Positions 49,866 to 61,138 of a stretch of DNA of 64,000 nucleotides are shown here, piece by piece; position 1 is the stretch's first letter, and every line of letters starts with the position of its first letter. The notes under the pieces were generated by a model. That model saw only the letters and a list, made by a program, of their open reading frames with translations, was not told where the DNA came from and did no database searches. The stretch spans positions 72,321,176-72,385,175 of the forward strand of contig CM049316.1 of NCBI GenBank assembly GCA_026874595.1, read 5' to 3'. The position numbers and the translations under genes are program-made. The stretch comes from Sipunculus nudus (Eukaryota > Annelida > Sipuncula > Golfingiida > Sipunculidae).

Positions 49866-50126
49866 GTGGTGCCTATTACGCAGAAGCGCTTCACGAGCCC
49901 CGACAAAGAGCCCAGAAGCAAAAAAAACCGACAAAAAAATCCAATTCGTAGGGTATCTGAGGCCCAGTCAGAAGGAGCGGAAACGCCCATTAAATGGCTG
50001 GAGGGGAACATAAATGAAAAGGAGTTCTGCAGTAAGAAACTTCCACACCTGGAAGTGTCAGTGGCGATATCATCCTTAGCATCTTTTCTCCTTAGAGATA
50101 ACCCCTCTGTACTGACTGATCTGTAA
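49866..50126 (+). other. Unassigned open frame, possibly a decayed exon
   Basis: An 86-codon open frame directly after the 224-bp duplication, less AT-rich than its flanks. It starts at GTG, not ATG. The first half is basic (PRSKKNRQKNPIRR), the second mixed. No family is recognised and no splice signals frame it. It may be transposon-derived or chance. Confidence 0.2.
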
Positions 50127-50686
50127 TTAAACGTTGGATGTGGCGTGTGATCAGCCTTTTTATGGGAGAAGTCGAGCAGAAACAGGAACAGTCTCTTATG
50201 ATTGATTTCTTAATTTCTCCGCTGAGAGAAAAACATAATCATATCAATTACAGTACAATACAAAAGAGTTATCGTCGAGTCCATTCAAGGCACTACTCGC
50301 TGTAGGAAGCTTGTCACGTGTATAATTCCACAGATCCTCACTAACGGATAAAACAGTTTCACATGATATAACAACATGTAAAATATGATTACCCAATACA
50401 TTTCCACAAAAATGACTTCCGGTTTGAACAAACTATAATGAGACAGAAGTCTATCCATATACTAAAAGAATGGAAGAGACCCAGTATAATAATAAGCAGT
50501 AGACCATTATCGTTAGGGCGCAATATAAATTGTCTGAACATTATAAAGTCGTCCCATTAACTTATACTCTCATATAATTAGATGTCTTCCCCTGAGCAAA
50601 AACAGCTACTAAATTAATGAACGCTTTGCCTTCAGTAACTGAAATAATAAAAAAACATATTACTGTACCATTGAACGGATAACATG

Positions 50687-50800
<114 letters not shown>

Positions 50801-51569
50801 TATCACCAGGTCAGGGATACAGTCTGGTGACACATATCATACTCTTCTTAGGCGTATTCTCTCCGTCCAACCTGACCGACGTGTTCTAGTCACACAGAGT
50901 AATGTTGAATCGGCGGTCCCGGTCCGACATTATTACAACTCTATAAACAGACCTTGGTGGCCCGTTTCGAGCGACCCAGGAAACCGAAGTGCTGGTCAAA
51001 GAACTATGGAGAGACTCATAGGACCTCTTCGGAGCTCACAGGAAATCTGGCCCATCAGCTTTTTACTTAGCTTATATAATTTTGTATTAGTGTGGGGAAC
51101 TACTGGACCTTGACAAAAAAAGGCAATGCTGCGGTAGCCTTCCCGAATTGTTAACTTCGCCTCATTATAAGTAATAGGGATGAGAGGTTTACTCTATACC
51201 TACAGTATATACCAATATTTATACATAATTACTTTATATTACACAATGACAAAAACCTACCTTTATTTCTAATGACAACAAACAACCTTTCCCTATTTTA
51301 GTCTTGATCGTTACTTTAATCTTATTCTTATTAAAATGCTAGCAACCCTTCATTAGACTGGTCCACTAATAACTTCGGTTTTGAAGACGCCAAATATGTG
51401 TCCATGGTACCTGGTGTCAAGGACTACCGGTTGCTGCCGATTGACGTCATGCCACAATTTTGAAACACCTTGAGCCCCAATATAACTGACTAATGGCTAC
51501 TACCAGAACACTTGCAGCTGTTTTGTCAATCTCATTTGAATGCATACAGTTTTTATAAGTATATTCGCA

Positions 51570-51575
<6 letters not shown>

Positions 51576-51615
<40 letters not shown>
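51576..51615. repeat. (GA)n microsatellite
   Basis: About 19 GA units. Confidence 0.95.
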
Positions 51616-51619
<4 letters not shown>

Positions 51620-52151
51620 GAAAAGAATGAGTAATCTGATTTTCATCATGGTGAGTTTACCGAGTGGATTGCATTTGGTATGAGTATAGTATAGTATATT
51701 TGCCTTTTATATTGTATATTTGCCTTGTATTTTGTGTATTTTCATAGTATATGTGTATTTTTATCATGTGTATACTACTGATATGTTCACTGCTTCCAAG
51801 ACCCTATTAGAAATCAGTTCAATATGCTAATTGAGCATCCTGGTATATATCATTGTATTATATATAAAATTTACAACAATAAATAACCTCTTTGCCCTGC
51901 CCTGTTATGTTTTAGTATCGCACGTGTACCCCGACCAATCCTATTGTGCACCCGAGGACAATAGGATCAGTGTCAGTCTTTCACATGACCCCCCCCCCCC
52001 CCCCCGCCCCGAATCGCACAAAGCATAATCCCGTAATCTCGTAAAGTCTCGGCTTTTCAAACCACGCCGTCAGCTTCATTCTAACCACATTCACCCGATG
52101 ATCGGGTCGCATCCCGTGAAACAGACTGTATTAACAGTGTTGTTTTTCTTC

Positions 52152-52152
<1 letters not shown>

Positions 52153-52186
<34 letters not shown>

Positions 52187-52212
52187 CATATATATATATA
52201 TGTGTGTGTGTG
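52153..52212. repeat. (TA)n and (TG)n compound microsatellite
   Basis: TA units, GTGCA, more TA units, then TGTGTGTGTGTG. Confidence 0.9.
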
Positions 52213-53012
52213 GGTGTGGGTCTGTTTGTATAAGCGTACTTAAGAGGACACGCTATTGACTACACACCAAACGCTCAGGGACTTTTTCTTCTTGTGAGGA
52301 CTTACACATGGGTCCTGGCAAACGAAAAGGTTTTAAAACATTTTTAAAGCATTTAAAAAACCAAAAACCGGAAAAACTATGCTGGGGAAGTTTCTTGCAA
52401 GTCCTCAGAAAGAAGGTTTTGCTTGAAATTTGTTTTGTGTGTATTTGACAGCGCCATATATTGAGAGCTTTGCAAGATGGTTAGAAAAGTGTGTGTGTAA
52501 GCCGGGTGCTCGATAATATGTTAAAACTGGTTAACCAACCTGTTTAGCGGTATCAGATTTTATTTAGATCGTGAGCAGTTAGAACTAGAACCTCATACTA
52601 CCAGGAGTTAACAGGAAACAACAAAAAAAATAATAAAAAATGTTCTTATCTACATGATAGGTATACCCTCTGATCTGTCAAGAAAAACTGAGAACAGCTT
52701 GGTTTTAAAGTTAATAAAAGACACGAAACGTTTCACATGATAAAAATAATTAATCTTCCCATCTAGTGTAAATATGTGTAAATATATGTTTATCGTTTGT
52801 ATTTTTTTGCTTTGCACTTATTTTATCGACAGGGCATGTTACATCATTATATTATTCATTGATTGCTTTCTAATCGTACTGCTTGTGTCTTGTTTCATTT
52901 TGGTGAAGATTATGAATTTACATAGAATCACAACATTTATCTAAACATATTATATCTTCACATACTTTATGTACTTTTACTTGTACCGTGATGTCTTATA
53001 TAATGTTGTGTT

Positions 53013-53014
<2 letters not shown>

Positions 53015-53068
<54 letters not shown>
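53015..53068. repeat. (TA)n microsatellite
   Basis: About 26 TA units with one TACA interruption. Confidence 0.95.
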
Positions 53069-53070
<2 letters not shown>

Positions 53071-54171
53071 AAGGCTTGTATTTTAGCCTGATTGGCTACT
53101 TTTGTAATCCTGTTATAAATAAATTTGTTTAACACAAGCGTGCTTGATATGCTGATTTGTAGGTCCTCTCTATGACACGAAGACATGATAGTGTAGGGGC
53201 ATATATAGCAAATTCGTCCTGAGTAAATTTTGTTTGTAAAAATGTGACACCCCATGCATTTTTGTTCTTTACCTTTCTATGAAGCCTTAAAAACATGGTG
53301 CCATTTTTTTATGCAGTTTTGACATGTCTTTCAGCTTTATTAAAATAGTATTTAAAATGTTAAATTAATAAACTTTGACCGAAACATAAACAAAGTAAGC
53401 TGGGACAAGAGGATAGGAAAGGTTCTTTTTGGAATGTATTTACATACTAAACACACAAACTTAGTTCTCTGACTAGTTTGGGATTGTCTAAAATTATTTT
53501 TTGGTTATATTAAATGTACCTATTAACATACCAAGTATATTTGATAACACATATAGTGTTAAATGCTTAATACACATAGCTTGATTTTTTTCTCCTTAAA
53601 ATATGATGGTATCTGCTAATATTTCATTGTAAACCATTTGAGTACTCCTGTACACAAGTGATGTTAGGTTTGCGAGATCAGTGGTACAAATGTAAACATA
53701 GCGCGCATGCCACCTGGCGGCCAAACCGCGCTACTTTACAAATCAAGATTTTCTCAAGCATCCGAATAGTGCATCTTTTTTTTTATCGTCCATATCATTT
53801 CTCCTTGTTTGGGAGTTGTGCACGTGCAGGAACAGACGACCTCTAGTTATGGTCTTCTTATGGTACACACACGCACGTGGACTGTGTTTACTCACACACA
53901 GAACCATAACAATGAATGAAACAGGTGAATTGGAAATTGTAAGTCCGTGTACAGGGATGGTTTTACCAAACTAATGAACAAATGGCATGAGATAATTTAC
54001 ATACTGTTGCAAATGTTTATGTACCTTAACAGTTTTCTTCAGGGGATAAGTGGTAATTTTTTTTCCTAAAAGCAATCTCTAGTCATTTAAGCTATCCCAT
54101 AAGGTAGCTCCCACCCGTGTACTTTCTTAGACACTTAATATTCCTATACATTGAGGTAAAAATGAATAACA

Positions 54172-54200
54172 GACACACACACACATATGTGTGTGTGTGT
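54172..54200. repeat. Perfect AC/GT palindrome
   Basis: (AC)6 then AT then (GT)-repeat forms a self-complementary block that could extrude as a cruciform. It is followed by a GA run and dispersed repeat copy B. Confidence 0.9.
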
Positions 54201-54217
54201 AGAGAGAGAGAGAGTAA

Positions 54218-54335
54218 GAGTGACGCCTTTTAGATAGTAACATGTTTATTGATATTAGTCTATCTGAAAGGCATCACTCTTACTCCAAACCTACACTTCC
54301 ACTACAGACTAACACGGCTATACCACTAATCATTT
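54218..54335 (-). repeat. Dispersed repeat copy B with inverted end
   Basis: The minus strand has TATAGCCGTGTTAGTCTGTA, later AGAGTGATGCCTTTCAGATA and TAGACTAATATCAATAAACA, parallel to copy A at 20,529. In addition, 54,218-54,237 (AGTGACGCCTTTTAGATAG) is an inverted copy of the inner block, so 54,213-54,287 can fold into a stem of about 21 bp with a few mismatches. Confidence 0.75.
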
Positions 54336-56835
54336 TACTTAGGTTGCCTGAAATCAGCAAGTGGTCCGCCATATGTACATTGCACTAACTACCCAAGGAT
54401 ACCTTGTTGTCTCTATATGAATTTTTTAAATGAATCATCAATGAAATTTTGTTGAACAATATACTGGTGGACAAACAACAGCTGATTAATTTTCATGATT
54501 AGTCTGATGGATCTTGATGCGGATCCATGTGTTGGCGGAGGTTTGCGCTGTACGGGTGCTCTCTAATATTGTAATAAACGTCTTAACGCAGTCTTTGAGT
54601 GTCTAGTCTAAGGTATTGTGATGTAATATATCTTACTAACCATTTTGAGGTGTTTTGTTGCTAAATATCTCTCTGTATGAAATATTTATATATAATGGTC
54701 CTCAATTTTTGCTCTAAAATCTAATTTGACCTGAAAAAAAAAAAACACTATAGAAAAATTGGCACCATATTTTTTTGTAAAGTTTAAGGTCTAAGAATCA
54801 CAAAAATGTAGGGTGTCCACTTTTTACAGGGAAAAATTACTCAGTGACATATACCCCCACACTATGACATAAACTGAAAGTCTTCGCAAGTTGTCCTCCC
54901 AAGTTATGCGCTGAGTCAACACATCGTTTTCCTGTCTAACCAGCTTTTTTTCTGGTAAAAAAAAGTGTGCGAGGAAACATGCGTACCGTTAGAGTTTAGG
55001 ATCTCAAGGGCTCTTCTTGCTAACTCTAGCAGAACTGTTCGTCCTTGGAAGCATAGTGTGAAAGCAGGTCCTCTCTTGTACGCATATACGCGTTGGTGTG
55101 TGTGTGTGAGGGTGTGTGTGTGTGTGTGTGTAGTGGTGATGTGTGGGGAGAGTTTTTTTTTTTCAAATATCCCCACTCGCATGTCAATGACGCATTAAAC
55201 TATTGGTTCCTTCAAGTATATAACAATAAATATATAACAAAATGCATGAATACAGAGAACTGTACATAAAAGAGGTCTACATGCTGGACATATTGCCAGG
55301 AACGCTTGTGGACGGGGAATCCCTTGTGAAAACACGTCACGCTGAGGTGGCATTCAGGAAAAGCTCAATTCAGCGCGTTTTTTCACCGTGCGCGTTTCTG
55401 TATGGAAAAGGGGCCTAATTCTTGTATTCTGAAGAAGTATTGGCGTCAATGCTAAAATTTTGAATGAGATATCAGCATATAAAGACTTCAGATTACCCCC
55501 CCCCCCCCCTCCAATTCAGGTTCCCCCTCGGTTTTGATTTCAGATTGCCAACGGGGGCAGCCTGAACGTTATTTCAGGTTACCCTCACAATGCTCAGACT
55601 ACCCCTTCGCTTTTTTCAACTAAATGGCAAATTGCTATTCTTTAAACTCATGATATTGAAATAAAATTCGTGAAAGATGAAAGCTATTTTAAATCGATAT
55701 TTCTAAGTAACGACAATGACATACATTTATAATATAAAAAATACTGGCGTAAAATGAACTAACTGTATTTTGAACATAAAAGGTACATGATGAATGATAA
55801 ACAAAATGCTTGGGAATATTTGCAATATTTGCATCTGTTTTACAGGAACATAATGAATATATCGACGGGTTGGGAATAACTCGTGTTGTACAAAAGTTTA
55901 ATAAGATTTTATTCAGTTTAAAAAATCGAATTTTAAATACAGGGACAAGAGTTATATAATAACTAGAAATTTGCGCTCAGAGAACGCAGAACTCCACCTA
56001 AGTAGCTCATTATCCCCATATGGTATTGTCCGAAATGCAACATATTTCCTTTTTAAATATATCTGGATCAAGACTGTGGTCCAGATCATCCCTATACAAG
56101 TTGTTCCTTTCATTATTGCCGAGTTATTCTGAATGTTTAATCAAAATCTGGTGATTACCTTTTGAGTAATGTTTCTAACACACAACCCACCAACGACGGC
56201 AAAAACATGACCCCTATCACCTTTGCGGAGGTAATAATAGAAAAACACCCTTGGACATCGTGGCAACAATCATGGCCCCCATGCTGTATGTTGATTACTG
56301 ACACCTTTCCGATTCCTTGAGTGACGTGATTCTCTTCTGTGCGTTACGACTCGCACTCCGAAGATGGACATATCGTCACATGCCACGTCTAAATGTAAAC
56401 AAATGTGCTATAAAACTTCATAAAACAAAGTTCATTCCGGTTTGATTTACGCATGGATCACCCCCACAAAATTTAATGAATTGTTCCTTGACTCTCAACA
56501 TTTCATTAATGACTTTTTGATAAATGTTGCTAACAGACAAACCATATATATGCAACCAAAAACATAACCACGAACTTGGCGGAGGTAATACGATGATTTC
56601 ATAAGGTTTGACATGATATATAATTTTTTGGGTTTGCATGAAAATATAACAAAAAAAAATCTCCCGGTGATACAATGGCATGTAATCAATATAAAACGGT
56701 AATCTATATTTCCTCCAAAAAATAATGGAGTGTTCCTTTGTTGTAACTCCAACCTTCCAATTTAAACATAAGCAACCAACGAATCAACGGTCCAGTTAGA
56801 AAACATAATACTTGTCCCCGCATAGGATCCTGTGC
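54336..56835. other. Intergenic stretch with diverged repeat copies
   Basis: No gene is recognised. A (TG)n run lies at 55,096-55,131 and a C13 run at 55,497-55,509. Diverged copies of one repeat, with CAACCAAAAACATAACC-like and GCGGAGGTAATA motifs preceded by GTTGCTAACAGACAAACC, lie at about 56,040-56,237 and 56,430-56,592. A third partial copy is near 56,715-56,815. Confidence 0.5.
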
Positions 56836-57160
56836 TTCACGGGGCGGGTTACATTCTAGACTGTTCAGGGCGGGGCGGGTTACATTCTAGACTGTTAAGG
56901 GCGGGGCGGGTCACATTCTAGACTGTTCAAGGCGGGGCGGGTCACATTCTAGACTGTTCAGGGCGGGGCGGGTCACATTCTAGACTGTTCAGGGCGGTGC
57001 GGGTTACATTCTAGACTGTTCAGGGCGGGGCGGGTTACATTCTAGACTGTTCAGGGCGGGGCGGGTTACATTCTAGACTGTTCAGGGCGGTGCGGGTTAC
57101 ATTCTAGACTGTTCAGGGCGGGGCGGGTTACATTCTAGACTGTTCAGGGCGGGCGGGTTA
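56836..57160 (+). repeat. 31-bp GC-rich satellite, left block
   Basis: Ten units of ACATTCTAGACTGTTCAGGG followed by CGGGGCGGGTT, starting every 31 bp from 56,851. Variants are few (TTAAGG, CAAGG, GGTGCGGG, GTCACATT). The last unit lacks one G, and after GGGTTA the array stops at the (AAT)n tail of the non-LTR element. Confidence 0.97.
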
Positions 57161-57278
57161 ATAATAATAATAATAATAATAATGAATAGTACTTATATAG
57201 CGCTGAACTCCAAGATCAGACTCACAGCGCTTGCATTTTTACACATCAGTTGCACAATATATAAATATATAAGCTCAC

Positions 57279-57303
57279 TCACACACACACACACACACAC
57301 ACA
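57279..57303. repeat. (CA)n microsatellite in the element's 3' UTR
   Basis: About 12 CA units between the ORF stop and the (ATT)n tail (reading on the minus strand). Confidence 0.9.
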
Positions 57304-57349
57304 CCTACTCACCCACACACACCCGAGATTACATGTATGGTAAATGTTG

Positions 57350-57900
57350 CTAATTACAAAATGCCTGCAGAAATAGGTATGTTTTAAGATTTGTCTTAAA
57401 AGTATTGATAGTGGGGGATTTTCTAAGTTCAGCTGGAAGGGAATTCCAGATCTTAGGGGCAATATAACTGAAAGAACGTTCACAGACTTTCGTACGGCAC
57501 TTAGGCAATATTAGAAGACTTTCGTTAGAAGAGCGTAAGGTGCGCACCGACCGATAAATACATAGTTTTGACGAAAGATATGGTGGCAGTGATCCATCAA
57601 AATATCTATAAACAAGGACTGCGAGTTTGTATTGTATCCCTTGCTGAACTGGCAGCCAGTGGAGTTCCTTAAGTAACGGCGTAACATGGTCCCTTTTTCG
57701 TTTTTTTAAGAATAACACGGGCTGCATTATTTTGAAGCATTTGCAACCGTGAGATTTGTTCTAACAGTAAACCTACCAAAATTGAATTACAATAATCAAG
57801 GCGTGATGTAATAGTAGCACAGACTAGCCTAGCACAAACGCTGGAGGTTAGGAAACGCCGGATGGAAGCAATACGTCGGAGTTCGAAAAAACTGCACGAC
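57350..57900 (-). pseudogene. C-terminal part of the non-LTR ORF after two frameshifts
   Basis: The frame 57,902-57,669 continues the thumb/connection region (SRLDYCNSIL, LQNNAARVILKK). At 57,701-57,707 a T7 run (A7 on the coding strand) shifts the frame again into 57,727-57,350, which carries ELHWLPV, the conserved LF(N/D)GSLPPYLS-like pattern and APKIWNSLPAELR, then a stop. Both breaks are single-base and lie in homopolymers. Confidence 0.88.
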
Positions 57901-60071
57901 ACACGCTATTAATATGATCATGCATGGAAAGTGTTCGATCAATTTTCACACCGAGGTATTTCACAGAAGTCTGGAAAGTGACATTACTACCACAAACGCT
58001 AAGGGGGGCGTTGTTAATCATCTGAAGACAGGAGTGAGAGCCAACTGGCATAACTTCGGTCTTATCAGTATTCAGTTTAAGTTTGTTGCTGGTCATCCAA
58101 GAGAGGACATCTTCAATACAATTCTGTATACTCAACTGTACAGAACTAAATTGGTCCGGTTCGTTACTTTTAGATAGCTCGGTGTCATCCGCATACTTAT
58201 GAAAAGCACAATTATGAGCAGTTATAATATCAGACAAAGGTTGTGAATATAAAGTGAAAAGTACAGGCCCCAACACGGAACCCTGGGGGACACCGTACAA
58301 TAGAGAGCATGGGTCAGACAATCTACCGTCAACAATAACAGCTTGGGAGCGGTTTCTCAGATATGAGGAAAACCATGAAAGTACTGTGTCATGTATACCA
58401 AATGTCAGTTGAAGTCTTTTAAGCAATATTGAATGATCAAGCGTGTCAAACGCCGCGCTTAGGTCTAACAAAGCTATCAGAGAAACGTGTTTCTTGTCTG
58501 TCGCCGTAAGAAGACCATCCAAAACACTTAACACAGCGGTCTCTGTGCTGTGATGCCTTCTGTAAGCCGATTGATGGATTTCAATTAAATTATTGTTATG
58601 AAGATGACATTGTAACTGCTTTAGAACAATCTTTTCAAGGATTTTTGAAACAAATGGAAGGTTAGAGACTGGCCTATAATTTTTTAAATCATTCGGATCT
58701 AACCCTTGTTTTTTCAACAGTGGAGTCACTACAGCGTGTTTAAATTGAGACGGAACTGAACCTGTAGAGAGAGACATGTTAACAATTGAAGTAATCAGTG
58801 GAACAATATCATTAATGCACTGCTTCAAAAGAGCCGTGGGCATTGGGTCGAGTGTAGAGCTTTTGGTTTGCGTCGCCATTATGATGCTAATAATATCCTG
58901 ATCAGTTACTGGGGCAAAACAGGACAATGAGGGGCCATCGTAAACATTAAATTTAGGGGGCGAACATGCAACAGAGTCAAGTTCAAGACGAATGCGTTCA
59001 ATCTTCGCCGAGAAATAATCACAAAAGCTATTTGGGAGGTCACAGCGAGGCAGATGAGTTGGAAGACGTGTCGTTCGAGACTTCCCCAAAAGTTCACTGG
59101 TAACAGAGAACAGCTTCCTGGATGAAGAACTTGTGGAAATCATGTCCATGTAGAACTTGCTCTTCGTACAATGAATTACAGCTTTCACCGCAGCCCTTTC
59201 ACTGACGAAAATTTCTCTATGGACAGACACACCGGTCCTTCTCCATCGTCTTTCAGCTCTCCTCCTTTTACGACGGGCCATTCTGACGTCGTCAGTCAAC
59301 CAGGGGGCCGAAGGTCTGTCTCTGACCAGTCTGGTCACAGCCGGTGCGTGCCGGTCCAGGATATCCTTCAGGCCGACATTAAACTTGTCGACAAACATGT
59401 CCAGGTCGGCAACAGACACCCTGTCCGTTCCGGCAGATCTAGTCATCATCTGTATATCAGACCGGAAATCAGGTAGTGAAATCGCGCGGATATTCCTCGA
59501 AGTCACGGGTCTTTTCCTTGGACGTGGTTTCGCGAAGGATAACATGCAGATAATGACTTTGTGATCAGACAAGTCGGCGCAGTCATAGACTCCCTCCAGG
59601 GACAACATGCTTGAGCCACTGGGTACAACCACCCAGTCGAGGATATGTCCGTGTTTATGTGTCGACAAATCGACCAACTGAGTGAGGCTGTGATCGCTCA
59701 GCATGGTTTTCAGACGATTTACCTGCTGATCAGAACAAACGTCGAAGTGGAAATTGAAATCTCCTAGAAGAGCAAAATTTAAAGGTGAACTGGCATATCT
59801 AGACAGCAGCTCAGGAGACTCCTTGAAAAACTCCGAATTTGTAAGTTTATTGCGCCTACTTGGCGGAGGCCTATACATACATACAAGTGTTATTGATACT
59901 TGGTCCACAGAAACCTTTAGTTCAACCGCCTCAAAGGTTGTCGAATCGAGGGGCGTAAACGAGGTATTAGCAGATAAGGAAGACTTTATAGCAACACCGA
60001 TGCCTCCTCCCTTGGATCCAGTACGTGGGAACGAATGGAAGGTGTATCCCGTCGGGGTCAGGGCAGCAATA
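57848..60071 (-). pseudogene. Endonuclease-reverse transcriptase ORF of the non-LTR element, N-terminally truncated
   Basis: The frame is open from the satellite junction (60,071) for about 740 codons; a 686-residue part begins at a GTG at 59,908. Numbered from there: the endonuclease has GDFN (49-52) and SDHK (114-117), while the first catalytic motifs are lost by truncation. A basic linker follows (about 208-225). The RT has VTPLLKK (394-400), YRPVSN (411-416), QSAYRRHHSTET (446-457), catalytic Asp in LLDLSAAFD (480-488), GVPQGSVLGP (539-548) and YADD (572-575). Near 57,886-57,891 an A6 run (T6 on the coding strand) shifts the frame. Downstream pieces continue in other frames. Catalytic residues of the RT are intact, so the copy is young or the breaks are base-call errors. 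Confidence 0.93.
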
Positions 60072-60395
60072 CATTCTAGACTGTTCAGGGCGGGGCGGGT
60101 TACATTCTAGACTGTTCAGGGCGGGGCGGGTTACATTCTAGACTGTTCAGGGCGGTGCGGGTTACATTCTAGACTGTTCAAGGCGGTGCGGGTTACATTC
60201 TAGACTGTTCAGGGCGGTGCGGGTTACATTCTAGACTGTTCAGGGCGGGGCGGGTTACATTCTATACTGTTCAGGGCGGGGCGGGTTACATTCTAGACTG
60301 TTCAGGGCGGGGCGGGTTACATTCTATACTGTTCAGGGCGGGGCGGGTTACATTCTAGACTGTTCAGGGCGGGGCGGTTTACATTATAGACTGTT
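60071..60395 (+). repeat. 31-bp GC-rich satellite, right block
   Basis: Eleven units starting every 31 bp from 60,071 to 60,381, same orientation as the left block. The final unit is decayed (ACATTATAGACTGTTGATCC). It is followed at 60,402-60,418 by an inverted piece, GCGCCCTGAACAGTC, the complement of the unit's core. Confidence 0.97.
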
Positions 60396-60418
60396 GATCC
60401 ATGCGCCCTGAACAGTCA

Positions 60419-61083
60419 AGAAAAGGTGGTGTATAAATTGTACCATGAAAATATTAATGTGAAAATAATTTATTCCTTACAGACTTTACAGCGTTTAGTC
60501 TGACTGATTGTTGTAACAAACACTGTGCAAATGATTCTGTATAGGTATAAAGTCACTCAGTTATAAAAACAGATGACGCATTATTAATGTGAAATCTAAA
60601 TTTATAACAGATGCACTCTAAGTGAAGGCAGCTGAACACAGCTTTGAACAATGTGACGTGGTGTGATACTGTGTATGTATGGAATGTAATCCATGTACTG
60701 TGACAAGCAGAATGTGATGATGACCGCTATGAGGAAACCCTGCTGTCTTCATTTCTGTCTCAGTGTATATCCTGGAGCAAGATCCACATCTATCAGATCC
60801 CATCTTCATTCCTCTGACACTCTCAATAGTCTGATGTTCAGCTAATTAGCATATTATGACTGACCAGGATGGACCTAGCAAAAGTATAGGTCTCAGCAGC
60901 TGTATGAATAAGGTTGACCAATACTTTGCTCAAGGTAACTAAGGTAACAAATACTATAAGGAAAAACAAATTTTTTTTTTTGCTTTTGTTTTTATAAATT
61001 TGAGTAAAGGCATTCACAATAAAACTAAAGGCCTCTTTTTCCCCTGTAAAGTTTGAAAATATGTCTCAGGTATATTATATAGA

Positions 61084-61138
<55 letters not shown>

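Larger units (their letters stand above)
57161..60070 (-). mobile_element. 5'-truncated CR1/L2-like non-LTR retrotransposon inside the 31-bp satellite
   Basis: The element reads on the minus strand. Its 3' end (plus-strand left) is an (ATT)n tail at 57,161-57,183 next to AGTACTTATATAGCGCTGAA. Its 5' end is cut within the endonuclease domain, and satellite resumes directly (GCAGCAAT|ACATTCTAG). The left flank ends GGGTTA and the right flank begins TACATTC, so a target-site duplication is at most TA. The same kind of tail occurs on the older copy at 3,889. It is a dead-on-arrival, 5'-truncated insertion. Confidence 0.92.

Noticed and set aside
57914-58177. Plus-strand 87-codon frame
   Set aside because: It is antisense to the RT thumb region of the non-LTR element.
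59171-60110. Plus-strand open frames of 101 and 118 codons over the non-LTR element
   Set aside because: They are antisense shadows of the endonuclease-RT frame.
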